Source: Stieleria sp. JC731 (lineage in GTDB: Bacteria; Planctomycetota; Planctomycetia; Pirellulales; Pirellulaceae). From it: DNA of 64,000 bases. The translations under genes and the position numbers were made by a program. Under the pieces are notes generated by a model. It searched no databases. It saw nothing but the letters and a program-made list of their open reading frames with translations, and was not told where the DNA came from. This document shows, piece by piece, positions 46,445-55,358 of this stretch; position 1 is the stretch's first letter; each line of letters starts with the position of its first letter. Location: contig NZ_JAJKFQ010000005.1 of NCBI RefSeq assembly GCF_020966635.1, positions 1,328,481-1,392,480 of the forward strand, given 5' to 3'.

Positions 46445-46639
46445 AAGCACAGTCAGCGATTTGAAACGCAAACGTGTCGTTGCTGTCAGTTATTCGCCGT
46501 TACGAAGTGAAATCACTGAGGGGAAACCCTCGCGGTGATTGGCGATGTCGCAGGACAATCGTCATATTCCTTTCCAGCCTACTTGCGATCGAGGCCGACA
46601 CAACTAGATGTAGTTCCACTCGCAAGTTGAAAGGTCGGA

Positions 46640-47794
46640 ATGTCTGCCACACGATCGTCGCTTCGGATTGATGCACAGGTCGAACAGTCTCGCGTGCTTC
46701 ATGTAGGTGCGCCCAATGTGGGTGACCGACGCCAATTCAATCAACTCGTTGACGAAATATTCCAGCGGCGATGGTTTACCAACAATGGTTGTGTGGTCCA
46801 GGAACTTGAAAAGCAGCTGCGCGAATATCTAGGCGTCAAACACTGCTTGGTCGTTTGCAACGCGACGGTCGGTTTGCAGCTCGCTTGCCACGCATTGGGG
46901 CTTTCCGGTGAAGTCATCGTGCCTTCGTTTACCTTCGCGGCGACCCCACATGCGGCACAGTGGGAAAGATTGACACCGGTTTTCGCGGATATTGATCCTC
47001 AATCACATTCGATCGATCCACAGAGCATTCGAGCGTTGGTAACTGAAAAGACCAGCGCGATCATCGGTGTTCACCTGTGGGGCATGCCGTGTGACACTGC
47101 GGCAATTGACCAGATCGCGAAAGAGCATCAGTTGGCAGTCATTTATGATGCGGCGCATGCATTTGGCAGCCAAGCCAACGGACGAATGGTTGGAAACTTT
47201 GGAAACTGTGAAGTGTTCAGTTTTCACGCGACGAAATTTTTCAACACCTTCGAAGGCGGCGCGATCGCAACGAATGACGACACATTGGCAGAGCGTTTGG
47301 AATTGATGCGCAACTTTGGGTTTGCCGGTATGGATGAAGTTGTCCATCTGGGGACAAACGCGAAAATGCCCGAAATCTGCGCAGCGATGGGACTGTCTCT
47401 TTTCCCGATGCTTGATGAGATTCAAGCTGCGAACCGGTACAAACACTCGCTCTATCAGGCACACCTAGATTCGGTACCCGGAATTCGCCTTTTGACGTAC
47501 GACCATTTGGAGAAAACAAATTGGCAGTACGTCGTCATCGAAATCGACGCACAGCAACGCGGCGAATCACGTGATCAGGTGATGCAACGCCTGCACGAAA
47601 ACAGCATTCGGGCGAGGCGATACTTCTATCCTGGCTGCCACCGAATGGAGCCTTATCGGTCACAGCCGAGAAATCAAAACTTGAATCTTCCATTTACCGA
47701 TATCGCATGTCAGCGTGTGATTTGTTTGCCAACGGGCAGCGATATCGACGAGCAAGACATCGAGCGGGTTTGCAAGATCATTCGGCAGTACTAG
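46640..47794 (+). CDS. DegT/DnrJ/EryC1/StrS-family sugar aminotransferase
   Basis: A 384-residue PLP enzyme that converts keto-sugars (usually NDP-linked) to aminosugars. The Schiff-base lysine is Lys199 in FSFHATKFFNTFEGGAI, Asp170 (YDAAHAFG) contacts the PLP nitrogen, and VIVPSFTFAATPHAA is the expected cofactor block. With the acetyltransferase and methyltransferase upstream it would allow a modified aminosugar to be made. Its TAG stop (47792-47794) is the edge of palindromic element copy 3. Confidence 0.92.
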   Translation: MSATRSSLRIDAQVEQSRVLHVGAPNVGDRRQFNQLVDEIFQRRWFTNNGCVVQELEKQLREYLGVKHCLVVCNATVGLQLACHALGLSGEVIVPSFTFAATPHAAQWERLTPVFADIDPQSHSIDPQSIRALVTEKTSAIIGVHLWGMPCDTAAIDQIAKEHQLAVIYDAAHAFGSQANGRMVGNFGNCEVFSFHATKFFNTFEGGAIATNDDTLAERLELMRNFGFAGMDEVVHLGTNAKMPEICAAMGLSLFPMLDEIQAANRYKHSLYQAHLDSVPGIRLLTYDHLEKTNWQYVVIEIDAQQRGESRDQVMQRLHENSIRARRYFYPGCHRMEPYRSQPRNQNLNLPFTDIACQRVICLPTGSDIDEQDIERVCKIIRQY

Positions 47795-47921
47795 TGCTTC
47801 GTTCCAACTCAATTTTTGGATTAGCCGTTTGGCGTTAGCCACGGTTTCAGTGCAGTAACCGGGGCTAACGCCCGTCGGCTGATGACTCCAACCCGTATTT
47901 TTATATGGAACGAAGCACTAG
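47791..47921 (+). repeat. CTAG-bounded palindromic element, copy 3 (MITE-like)
   Basis: A 131-bp element from CTAG 47791-47794 to CTAG 47918-47921. It is close to copy 2, with the same terminal repeats and core hairpin (GGCGTTAGCCaCGGTT / AACCGGGGCTAACGCC). The first CTAG carries the aminotransferase stop. No coding capacity. Confidence 0.9.
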
Positions 47922-48110
47922 CTCTGTTCCGCTGGTGCTCGTGGTCATAGAAGACTTGGTGCGGGATCAAACCGGGAAATCAACAGGTGGATCGTTCAAT
48001 TAGTGCGGCGCCGATCGCTTCCATAAGCGAGTTAAGACCGCAAGAAACGTTTGCTACGTTCTGATTCGGTTTCTCGTCATGGAAATCTTGTTGGTGAACT
48101 GGCCAACCGA

Positions 48111-48142
48111 TAAAGGCCACCGCGTTGCCGCGGTGGCCTTTA
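48111..48142. terminator. Bidirectional rho-independent terminator
   Basis: A 14-bp perfect stem, TAAAGGCCACCGCG / CGCGGTGGCCTTTA, with loop TTGC and T-rich tails on both sides. It separates the convergent aminotransferase (+) and fliS (-) transcripts. From 47922 to 48110 I see nothing else. Confidence 0.9.
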
Positions 48143-48195
48143 GTTGACTTTGAAGATTCGATTGGAATTGCGAGGCTTACATCGCGAGCAATTCG

Positions 48196-48606
48196 CTATG
48201 CGATTGACTGGAACGAGTCCGAATCTGGCATTGCTGGGATTTCACCTTTGCGTTCCATCTCATTGGCTTGTTCGGCGACTTGCGCGAAGCTCTGGCGAAT
48301 TTGATTGAGAATGGTTTGGCAGGAATCGAATTGCTTTTGGTCGAACGTGAACAAAACGAACTCCAGCAATCGCGCGATGTTGTATGCGACTTCGTCCTCT
48401 TCAGGCTTAAGGCCCGACACCAAGGCGACGAAGACTTTGCGAGCTTGAATTTCGTGTTTGATAAAAAGTGCTTGGTCACCAGCTTCGTGCGCAATCTGGC
48501 AGGCTTCGACCGAAGCGAGGGCTTTGTCGTAGAGCATCAATAGCATCTCGACTCGCGTCCATCCGCCTTTGATACTCTTTGTGCGATATTGTTCCAGTTG
48601 TTGCAT
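48196..48606 (-). CDS. fliS: Flagellar export chaperone FliS
   Basis: A 136-residue helical protein. In the family FliS binds the flagellin C-terminus in the cytoplasm, preventing premature polymerisation. The start QLEQYRTKSIKGGWTRVEMLLMLYDKAL matches the family helix 1. It is 31 bases downstream of fliD in the same direction, the usual order. The C-terminal tail is slightly longer than normal. Confidence 0.87.
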   Translation of the reverse strand: MQQLEQYRTKSIKGGWTRVEMLLMLYDKALASVEACQIAHEAGDQALFIKHEIQARKVFVALVSGLKPEEDEVAYNIARLLEFVLFTFDQKQFDSCQTILNQIRQSFAQVAEQANEMERKGEIPAMPDSDSFQSIA

Positions 48607-48637
48607 CGATTTGCCCCCGCAACTAGCTAGTGGTGAA

Positions 48638-50635
48638 TTACTTGCTTCCGCTGTTCTTGAAAGCGCTCAGGTTCGTAAGCTGAGATGAGATAAAGTTTCC
48701 GGTAGTTTGTAGCTCGTTAATAATGCTTTCCAAAGCAGCAAATTCTTCGAGCAGATACTGACGCTTGCTTTCAGTGAGTTCTTCGACCTGTTCAATCGAT
48801 TTGTCGATAGATTCCAATCGAGTTGTGAACGTATCGTTTACAGTCTTTAGAAGCCCGGTTTCAGCATCCAAAACGTCACGGATGTAGTCGTTTAGTTGTC
48901 CGGTGATACCTTTGGTGACGTTGATTTCTGCTTCGACACCGGCAACGATGTCGCCAGACCCCAACGTCACTTCCAGACGCAAGTCGGCTGTGTTCTCATT
49001 GTCGGGGTCACCAGTCAGGACACGTCCTGTCCCTTTGGCGATTTCTTCCTTTCCGTTGACGATAAATTTACCGGCAACGTTCAGGCCCGAGTCGGCTTCG
49101 GTGCCTGCTAACCCTAATGCGGCTAGTGAGGATCCAGAGAGTCCGGCAAGATTCGCGGAAACACCATAGGCTTCCGTTTGGATGACCAGATGGTTGCTTC
49201 CATCAACACTGACTGAAACGTCGTGAACGCCTAGTTCGGTCGAACTGTTGATGACGGTCTGCAAGTGATCGGCCAGCTCTTGCGTTGTATACGTGCCATC
49301 GGTCAGTGTTAGCTCTTCGCTGGCGATTCCATCGACACTGATTTGGAATTTGTTGTTCGACGAATCGATCACGATAGATGCCGCGGCCGCATTAGTTGCC
49401 GTGATCTGAGCTTGTTCGGCAGCTTGGGTGATGTCGACTTGGTAGGCTGTGCCGTTAGACGGCTGTGTTCGCAAAGTACCGCCTAAATATCGAACTCCGG
49501 AACTGGTCGATGTTCCGTTGAGCCCAAACAGCTTTCGTACGTCATTTGCGTCGACGCCTTGAAGTTCGCCCTTTAGCGCCTTGGTCAATTTCTCGTCGTC
49601 GACCGACAATCGCCCACGCGCGTCAAGGTCGATACCGACCTGGCTCAGTCGCGCAAGGTTTGATCCCTGGACGTTTCCGGAAACGATCGTCAGCAGTTGA
49701 TTTTTGATCGTGCTAACCGATCGATCGCCAAGTAGCGGGCTGGCTTCCTGGGTGTCGGGGTTGTACCGAGTTTGGTCTTCGATGAACTGAACGATCGTAT
49801 TGAAATCATCAACGAAACCACTGACGGCTTCTTTTGCGGATTCGATATCCTCGTCGATGTTGACGGTGACCGTATTGCCGGGATCCGCTTTATGCAGTTC
49901 CAAGGTGACGTCCTCGATCAGTCCGTCAACCGTGTTTGATTGGTACTGAGCTTGGATCGCACCGGGACCGGAACCGAGTGTCACGATGGCGTTCAACGGC
50001 GGTTGAACAGCCGGACCTGTGAAGTCTGGCAGGATGCCGGCGAGAGGATTCAGGTTGTTGGTGACCGTGATCACGTTGTCAGCGCCGGTATGTTCGGAAC
50101 TGATCAGAATCCGGTGCGAGTTTGTCGCCTGGTCGAAAACGAGACTGGCATTGAGATCGTCGACTTGTTCGTTGATCGTATTGACAAACCCTTGCAGGGT
50201 GTTGTTGCTGCCGTCGATCGTGACCGTTTGTTCCGGACGGGTTCCGACGCGGAACGTGATGTCGCCGGTGGCGATCTGGTCCGATGTCGACGAGAAGCCT
50301 TGCGAAGCGATTTGGTGCGCGGTCGCAAGCTGGTCGACGCTCAGTTGGTAGTTGGTCGCGATCGCACCGCTGCTGGCGGTTGCCGTGACGAGGTCTTCGT
50401 TGGTTGACGTCGCGGTGCGGGCGTCGAAGACCGAACTGGTCGCTCGGTTCAAACGGCTAAGGGAGCTCTGCAGGGTGACCAGCTGAGCTTCAACGCCTTT
50501 GAAAGATGTTTGCTTGGTGGTTACCTCGGCTTTGCGCGAATTGAATGTATCAATTTGCCGCTGTTGGAAACCAAGAAGGCTTTCGATAATGCTGGACGTA
50601 TCGAACCCAGATACGAGCCCGTCGATACTAAACAT
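48638..50635 (-). CDS. fliD: Flagellar filament cap protein FliD (hook-associated protein 2)
   Basis: A 665-residue secreted cap that helps flagellin fold at the filament tip. The N-terminus MFSIDGLVSGFDTSSIIESLL is the FliD_N start; the C-terminal part (about 560-660) is coiled-coil with TTRLESIDKSIEQVEELTES. A FlgK-like insert (about 400-500) contains repeats of the D2/D3 type. It is longer than E. coli FliD (~468). It lies between flagellin and fliS. Confidence 0.92.
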   Translation of the reverse strand: MFSIDGLVSGFDTSSIIESLLGFQQRQIDTFNSRKAEVTTKQTSFKGVEAQLVTLQSSLSRLNRATSSVFDARTATSTNEDLVTATASSGAIATNYQLSVDQLATAHQIASQGFSSTSDQIATGDITFRVGTRPEQTVTIDGSNNTLQGFVNTINEQVDDLNASLVFDQATNSHRILISSEHTGADNVITVTNNLNPLAGILPDFTGPAVQPPLNAIVTLGSGPGAIQAQYQSNTVDGLIEDVTLELHKADPGNTVTVNIDEDIESAKEAVSGFVDDFNTIVQFIEDQTRYNPDTQEASPLLGDRSVSTIKNQLLTIVSGNVQGSNLARLSQVGIDLDARGRLSVDDEKLTKALKGELQGVDANDVRKLFGLNGTSTSSGVRYLGGTLRTQPSNGTAYQVDITQAAEQAQITATNAAAASIVIDSSNNKFQISVDGIASEELTLTDGTYTTQELADHLQTVINSSTELGVHDVSVSVDGSNHLVIQTEAYGVSANLAGLSGSSLAALGLAGTEADSGLNVAGKFIVNGKEEIAKGTGRVLTGDPDNENTADLRLEVTLGSGDIVAGVEAEINVTKGITGQLNDYIRDVLDAETGLLKTVNDTFTTRLESIDKSIEQVEELTESKRQYLLEEFAALESIINELQTTGNFISSQLTNLSAFKNSGSK

Positions 50636-51026
50636 GTGCTTTGCCCTATCTGAAGAATATGCCTATGTTTCGCCATCCAAACCTCGCCAATGAAGACTCT
50701 ACAATTTTCACTTTGTAGGCGTCTAATCGATCACATCTTAAAGTCGGTAAACCCTCACCGGACTTTCACGTCATCACTTCAAACTTTGAGGTAGCAGGAT
50801 GACCTAGGCAAAATGACTCGGCATCGTCGATACCGATTCTTCGGGGCAAGCATCGAATTCGTTACGATTACTTCGCATGGGCTTTTAGTCTCGTCAAGCC
50901 GATGCGAAGAAAGCGGCGGATGCGTTTGCGGCCGAAGTTTCTTTCACAAAACGTTGTCTAGTCACGACCAAAGGAGAAGGCGAGATAGTCTCTCGCCTTC
51001 TCCCGGCCTGATGACTATCGCGGTGA
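50636..51026 (-). other. Intergenic region between flagellin and fliD
   Basis: About 390 bases between two minus-strand genes. It holds the flagellin terminator at 50972. The fliD promoter must lie in 50636-50970; I found neither a sigma-54 nor a sigma-28 consensus there. Confidence 0.5.
50972..51002 (-). terminator. Terminator hairpin after flagellin
   Basis: A 13-bp perfect stem, GGAGAAGGCGAGA / TCTCGCCTTCTCC, with a 5-base loop, 25 bases after the flagellin stop. Read in the direction of flagellin, the stem is followed by TTTGGT, a short T run. Confidence 0.7.
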
Positions 51027-52439
51027 TTACTGCAACAAGGACAGAATCGACTGCGTGGTTTGGTTGGCACTTGACAGTACCGAAGTACCGGCTTGGACCA
51101 AGATCTGGTTATTGGTGAACTTCGAGATTTCTTCGGCGAAGTCCGTGTCACGAATGACAGACTCGGCGTTCACGGTGTTTTCCAGAGTCGAACGCATGTT
51201 GCTTCCGATCGATTCCAGTGTGTTCGCTTGGAACGCACCAAGTTCACCACGGATGTTGGAAAGCTCGTCGATTGCCGCGTCGATGACCTTCAAAGCGTCT
51301 TGAGCGTTATCGAACGAGGTGACGTCGATTTCGTCAAGGCTGTTGAACTTCGTTCCGGTGACAGCGACACCCAGAGCGTCAGCGTTGATGCTTTGGATCG
51401 CGATTTGAGCGGTCTGGTTCTGGTTGGCACCGATTTGGAAGACCAGAGCGTTGTTCTGGATCGAAACGTTACCTTGAGCACCGGTGACCGACAGAGCGGC
51501 GTTGGTGGCGTCTTCTCCTAGGCGAACAACTGTTCCCTTCGAGCTGCCAGAAATACTCGACAGCGTGTTGCCCTTACCAGAAGCGACGTCACCGTCGATG
51601 GTACCAGCAATGTTCAGGCCAGAGTCCGTGACCAATGTTGTGCCGAAGCCTGATGATGTGCCTGAAGCGGCAGTGTCGGAAACGACTTCGATTTCAGCTT
51701 CCGAACCGAATTCGATGGAGCGTAGACGCGTTCCACCAGAAACGTTTTCTGCAACAACACCGGTTTGGTCGGTGTATTCGTTGATCCGTGCGATTACGCC
51801 AGCTTGGCTTAGGCCCGAGTTTAGCGTGATGCTAACACCGTTGACCGAAAGGACTTCGTCAGCTGCCAAGGCACCCGTCTGCGAAGTACCACCGGTGACG
51901 TTGGCTCGTTCTGCGGCGGTCGTGACGACCACAGCATAGGTTCCGTCGCTGGTGTTGCTGCCGCCTTTTAGGAAGGTGACGTCAGCGTCGCTGGTTGTGC
52001 CAGAAACACCAGCCGAACCGTCCAAGAGGGTCTTTTCGCCGAACTGGGTGTTGGCCGAAATTCGGTTGATCGTATCGAGTGCGTTGTCGATTTCAGCTTG
52101 GTTGGCGGCAAAAGCGTCGGCGTCGTTGACGCCCGAGTTAGCCGAATCCAGCGCCAAAGAACGAACTTTGATCAAGATGCTGTTGATTTCGTTCAAAGCA
52201 CCTTCAGCAGTTTGCACAACTGAAACAGCTTTTTCAGTGTTGGCAATCGCGGTACGCAGACCAGAAATCTGTGCGCGTTGCTTTTCTGAAATGACCAATG
52301 CAGCTGGGCCGTCAGCACCGCGGTTGACTTTGAAACCGGTCGACAATCGCTCGATCGACTTATTCAAAGCGTTGCTAGACTTGTTGAGATTGTTGCGGGC
52401 GTTCAATGCACCGACATTGTTTTGTATAGTTAAGCTCAT
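51027..52439 (-). CDS. fliC: Flagellin
   Basis: A 470-residue filament protein. The N-terminal D0/D1 part starts MSLTIQNNVGALNARNNLNK and includes SIERLSTGFKVNRGADGPAAL; the C-terminal D1/D0 part ends TSVLSSANQTTQSILSLLQ. The variable middle (about 150-380) is rich in Thr, Ser, Gly and Asn, which would suit O-linked glycosylation. No cysteine is present. It is 94 bases downstream of an flgM-like gene and uses its own terminator. Confidence 0.96.
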   Translation of the reverse strand: MSLTIQNNVGALNARNNLNKSSNALNKSIERLSTGFKVNRGADGPAALVISEKQRAQISGLRTAIANTEKAVSVVQTAEGALNEINSILIKVRSLALDSANSGVNDADAFAANQAEIDNALDTINRISANTQFGEKTLLDGSAGVSGTTSDADVTFLKGGSNTSDGTYAVVVTTAAERANVTGGTSQTGALAADEVLSVNGVSITLNSGLSQAGVIARINEYTDQTGVVAENVSGGTRLRSIEFGSEAEIEVVSDTAASGTSSGFGTTLVTDSGLNIAGTIDGDVASGKGNTLSSISGSSKGTVVRLGEDATNAALSVTGAQGNVSIQNNALVFQIGANQNQTAQIAIQSINADALGVAVTGTKFNSLDEIDVTSFDNAQDALKVIDAAIDELSNIRGELGAFQANTLESIGSNMRSTLENTVNAESVIRDTDFAEEISKFTNNQILVQAGTSVLSSANQTTQSILSLLQ

Positions 52440-52463
52440 CTCTTGCTAACTCAGTATTAGGGG

Positions 52464-52479
52464 ATCAACGGAACTTCCA
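52464..52479 (-). promoter_or_regulatory. Weak candidate sigma-54 promoter for flagellin
   Basis: On the minus strand TGGAAGTTCCGTTGAT has the right TGG-N8-TTG spacing, but the -12 box is GA, not GC. It lies 25 bases before the flagellin start codon. A sigma-28 consensus was sought and not found. Confidence 0.3.
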
Positions 52480-52533
52480 TGTCAATCAGTGCATCCGTGG
52501 CGCCTCGGGCGAAAACTGGAGATCACACGAGCA

Positions 52534-52821
52534 CTACAAATCGAGAATTGACCTGGCCGTACTGACGGCTGCCTCTCGGGTCAGGTATTCACCGCTTTGT
52601 ATTTTCAGTTTGACATCCTCTACCACGGACTCTCGCACATCAGCTGCTTGTTCGAGGACCTGTGACAGTTCGCGAATAGAATCCAATTGAATCGAATCCG
52701 TCGAAGTCGAAACATTCGCGACGGACGCTTCGGCACGCGACGCCGATTGTCCATTTGGACCTTTAGGGTCGAGCCGCTTGATGTCTGACGGCAACGAGTT
52801 GTTAGTAGGATTGATTCTCAT
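52534..52821 (-). CDS. flgM: FlgM-like anti-sigma-28 factor
   Basis: A 95-residue protein from ATG 52821, with GGAGAA eight bases upstream (the open frame to 52851 is not preferred). The C-terminal helix pattern VEDVKLKIQSGEYLTREAA matches the sigma-28-binding part of FlgM, and the disordered Ser/Pro/Asn-rich N-terminus is also typical. FlgM holds sigma-28 inactive until it is exported through the finished hook. It sits directly upstream of flagellin. No fliA is in this window. Confidence 0.75.
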   Translation of the reverse strand: MRINPTNNSLPSDIKRLDPKGPNGQSASRAEASVANVSTSTDSIQLDSIRELSQVLEQAADVRESVVEDVKLKIQSGEYLTREAAVSTARSILDL

Positions 52822-52991
52822 TTGGATTTCTCCGCAGGTGAGTGACTGCAAGTGGTTGTCGAGAGGTCCAGTACCAACTTGCGTACAAAATCTTCAAGCC
52901 CCAAAGCTTTTTCAGTCGATACACCGGTAGCGATTGCAGGGACCAGGAAAGATATTCCGGTTACAACGGTCCGGCGACAATCCTAGAGTTC

Positions 52992-55358
52992 GTGAACTGT
53001 GAAACGAACATCCATCAAACGGGGCTTTTACTGGTGTTTCGAGCGGAAATCGTCTGGATTACCGTGTTTCTCGCGGTCGGTGCGATCGGCGGGCTGGTCT
53101 ACAATTGGCCGGAATCCGTGGACGATTCCGTCGTGCAATCGGTCGATGCTAGCGCCGATGCGTCTTCCGAATTGGCCGCCGAAGACACTGAAATCGATGA
53201 CACATGGCCATTTGAAGACGATGTGAGGGAGAACCCTCAGTCGCAAGCTGACCCGGTTTCTGAAGCCGAAGCACCGCTTCCAACAGATCCATCAAACGAA
53301 GCGGTTGATGATGTCTTTAGTCAGATCAGTCCTCCGATGAAACGCAATCAATCAGTTGACTGGACCGTCGTCGATCTGGGCGACCGTCTGTTGATGGGTG
53401 GAAACTTCGATGGTGCGTATACGCAGTATGAACGACTTTGGAAAGCATCGAACGTTCCGACAGACAAAGTCGTCTTGATGCGGTTGGCACTTGCCGCCGA
53501 ACTAGCACAACGACACGATGATGCGATCAAGCACTATCGCAGTGCGATTCGCGTCGCGGAGAAAGGTTCGATCGCCCAAGCGAATTGCTTATTAGGCATC
53601 GCACGCGTTTGGGAAAACCGTGGATCGTTCGAAGACTCGAATTCATTGCTAAGCGAACTGTTTCTGCTTTATACCAGCGATCAGTTTCCAAAGCTGCTTC
53701 GAGGACAACTGATGGCACAGCTTTCGGATTGTCTGCAAAAGCGGTTGCTGTCAAATGATTTGGTTATCGATGCATTGCAGAAGGATCCCATGGAATACTT
53801 CTGGCCAGCACTAGTGATCGAAGACATCTTGCAGTTGATCGATAGTGATATGCCAGCCGATGGGAGCGCCACGTCGCCTAGCCAATTGCAAATTTTGCAA
53901 GCTCCGCAGTTGGACGCCTCGGTCATCATCGTTGCCGCAAACGTTCGTGGGCTAAGTGTTCTCGGATTACTGGGTGAGGTAGAAAAGCGTGTCGAAGCCC
54001 AGCAGGGAGGCGGATCGGCGAGTGATCTGACTGGTGAGCTGGACGATCAGGCGAACAAGCTGCGATTCACCCTGACCGAACGTGCGAAGTCCGACTTGGT
54101 CGGTCGTATGACGAACATTCAGACCGGTTCGATGCCATTGACGTATTTGCTGGATTGTGTCCTCGAACCAATGCAGCTCAGCTGGAGCCAAGCGGGTTCA
54201 GAAATCACGATCATGCACCGCGACGAAATGGCACCGCGCGATCTCGCCTCGTTCGATCTAGCTCGGACGCAGCGGATGCTACGTCAGTTGCAGTTTGAAA
54301 ATCTGGAAGGGCCTCGCCAAACTGCCGCGATCATGAACGAAGGCAACAACGCCCGTTTGTCTGGTGGGTGGGATGTCGCACGCGATCAATACAAGAAGGC
54401 TCGTGAAAAGGCGCCCTCGAATGAATTGAGTGCGAAGCTGTATTTCAATGAAGCATCTTTGCAGCTCGCCGACGGGCAGAAGCTAGACGCACTGAACGCT
54501 TGCTACATGGCTTTGGATCAGACCTTAACGGCATCGCTGCAGGGGGATGCCTACGCGATGATCGCGGAATTAGAACTCGAATTGGGGCAAACGGAAAAAT
54601 CGATTACTGCTGGTGCACGCGGTCTGCGTCGAGCAACGGAACCTGAAGTGCTTAGTCGGTGTGCGATGATCTTATCACGCGCTTACCTGCTAAACGATGA
54701 CCCAGATTCAGCGAACCAGGTGCTCTTCAATCAATCGCAACACATCATCGGTGAATCACAGCGCCGGGTCGCGAGCGTATTCTCGACCTTCGCGCGATTC
54801 CAACGCAATCCCTCACGCGGTGGCTTGCAGGATGAGGGACAACGATTGGTGCGAGCCTTGGCAACTTTGAAACCGGGTGATCCCGACGGTTTCGCCGATG
54901 CCCTGATCGTATCTCAAGCGTATGCTTCGGTTGGGATCAGAAATCGAGCGATCGAGAGTTTACGTGAGGCTGTCGCATCAGCTCCACAAGGATTCTGGGC
55001 TGAGCGAATCCGTTTAGAATTGGCGAAGACGCTTTATGAAGCGGGTTCGCTGCAAGAAGCGGACGAGGCGATCAACGGTTTTGGGCAAGTTTCCATCGAT
55101 CTGCTGCCACAGGTTTTGCTACTTCATGCGAAAGTGAAGTTCGATTCCAATCAGCTAGATCAATGTGAATCGATCTGTCGGCGAATCATACGGATGAACG
55201 TCGACAAGGCGATCCAAACCGAAGCGCTCAACAAGCTTGGTATGGTCCTCAACGAGAAAGGGCAGCACTACGCGGCAACACTTTGCTTCGCCGGCTACCT
55301 GCCCGAAAGTGTTGACAACCAACCAGCGACAGACACCCAGGGAGTTGTGATTCCATGA
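52992..55358 (+). CDS. Membrane-anchored TPR protein with a possible STN-like domain
   Basis: Roughly 790-840 residues; the frame is open from 52842, with possible GTG starts at 52992 and 53034. One N-terminal membrane helix (IVWITVFLAVGAIGGLVYNW) is followed by an acidic linker, TPR-like helical pairs (about 180-310 and 500-800), and between them a segment with TMPLTYLLDCVLEPMQLSW that resembles the short domain of secretins/TonB receptors (STN). The bulk would be periplasmic. It is divergent from flgM-like and coupled by ATGA (55355) to the next gene. Family and function are not recognised; a planctomycete flagellar or envelope assembly role is inferred from location. Confidence 0.75.
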   Translation: MNCETNIHQTGLLLVFRAEIVWITVFLAVGAIGGLVYNWPESVDDSVVQSVDASADASSELAAEDTEIDDTWPFEDDVRENPQSQADPVSEAEAPLPTDPSNEAVDDVFSQISPPMKRNQSVDWTVVDLGDRLLMGGNFDGAYTQYERLWKASNVPTDKVVLMRLALAAELAQRHDDAIKHYRSAIRVAEKGSIAQANCLLGIARVWENRGSFEDSNSLLSELFLLYTSDQFPKLLRGQLMAQLSDCLQKRLLSNDLVIDALQKDPMEYFWPALVIEDILQLIDSDMPADGSATSPSQLQILQAPQLDASVIIVAANVRGLSVLGLLGEVEKRVEAQQGGGSASDLTGELDDQANKLRFTLTERAKSDLVGRMTNIQTGSMPLTYLLDCVLEPMQLSWSQAGSEITIMHRDEMAPRDLASFDLARTQRMLRQLQFENLEGPRQTAAIMNEGNNARLSGGWDVARDQYKKAREKAPSNELSAKLYFNEASLQLADGQKLDALNACYMALDQTLTASLQGDAYAMIAELELELGQTEKSITAGARGLRRATEPEVLSRCAMILSRAYLLNDDPDSANQVLFNQSQHIIGESQRRVASVFSTFARFQRNPSRGGLQDEGQRLVRALATLKPGDPDGFADALIVSQAYASVGIRNRAIESLREAVASAPQGFWAERIRLELAKTLYEAGSLQEADEAINGFGQVSIDLLPQVLLLHAKVKFDSNQLDQCESICRRIIRMNVDKAIQTEALNKLGMVLNEKGQHYAATLCFAGYLPESVDNQPATDTQGVVIP

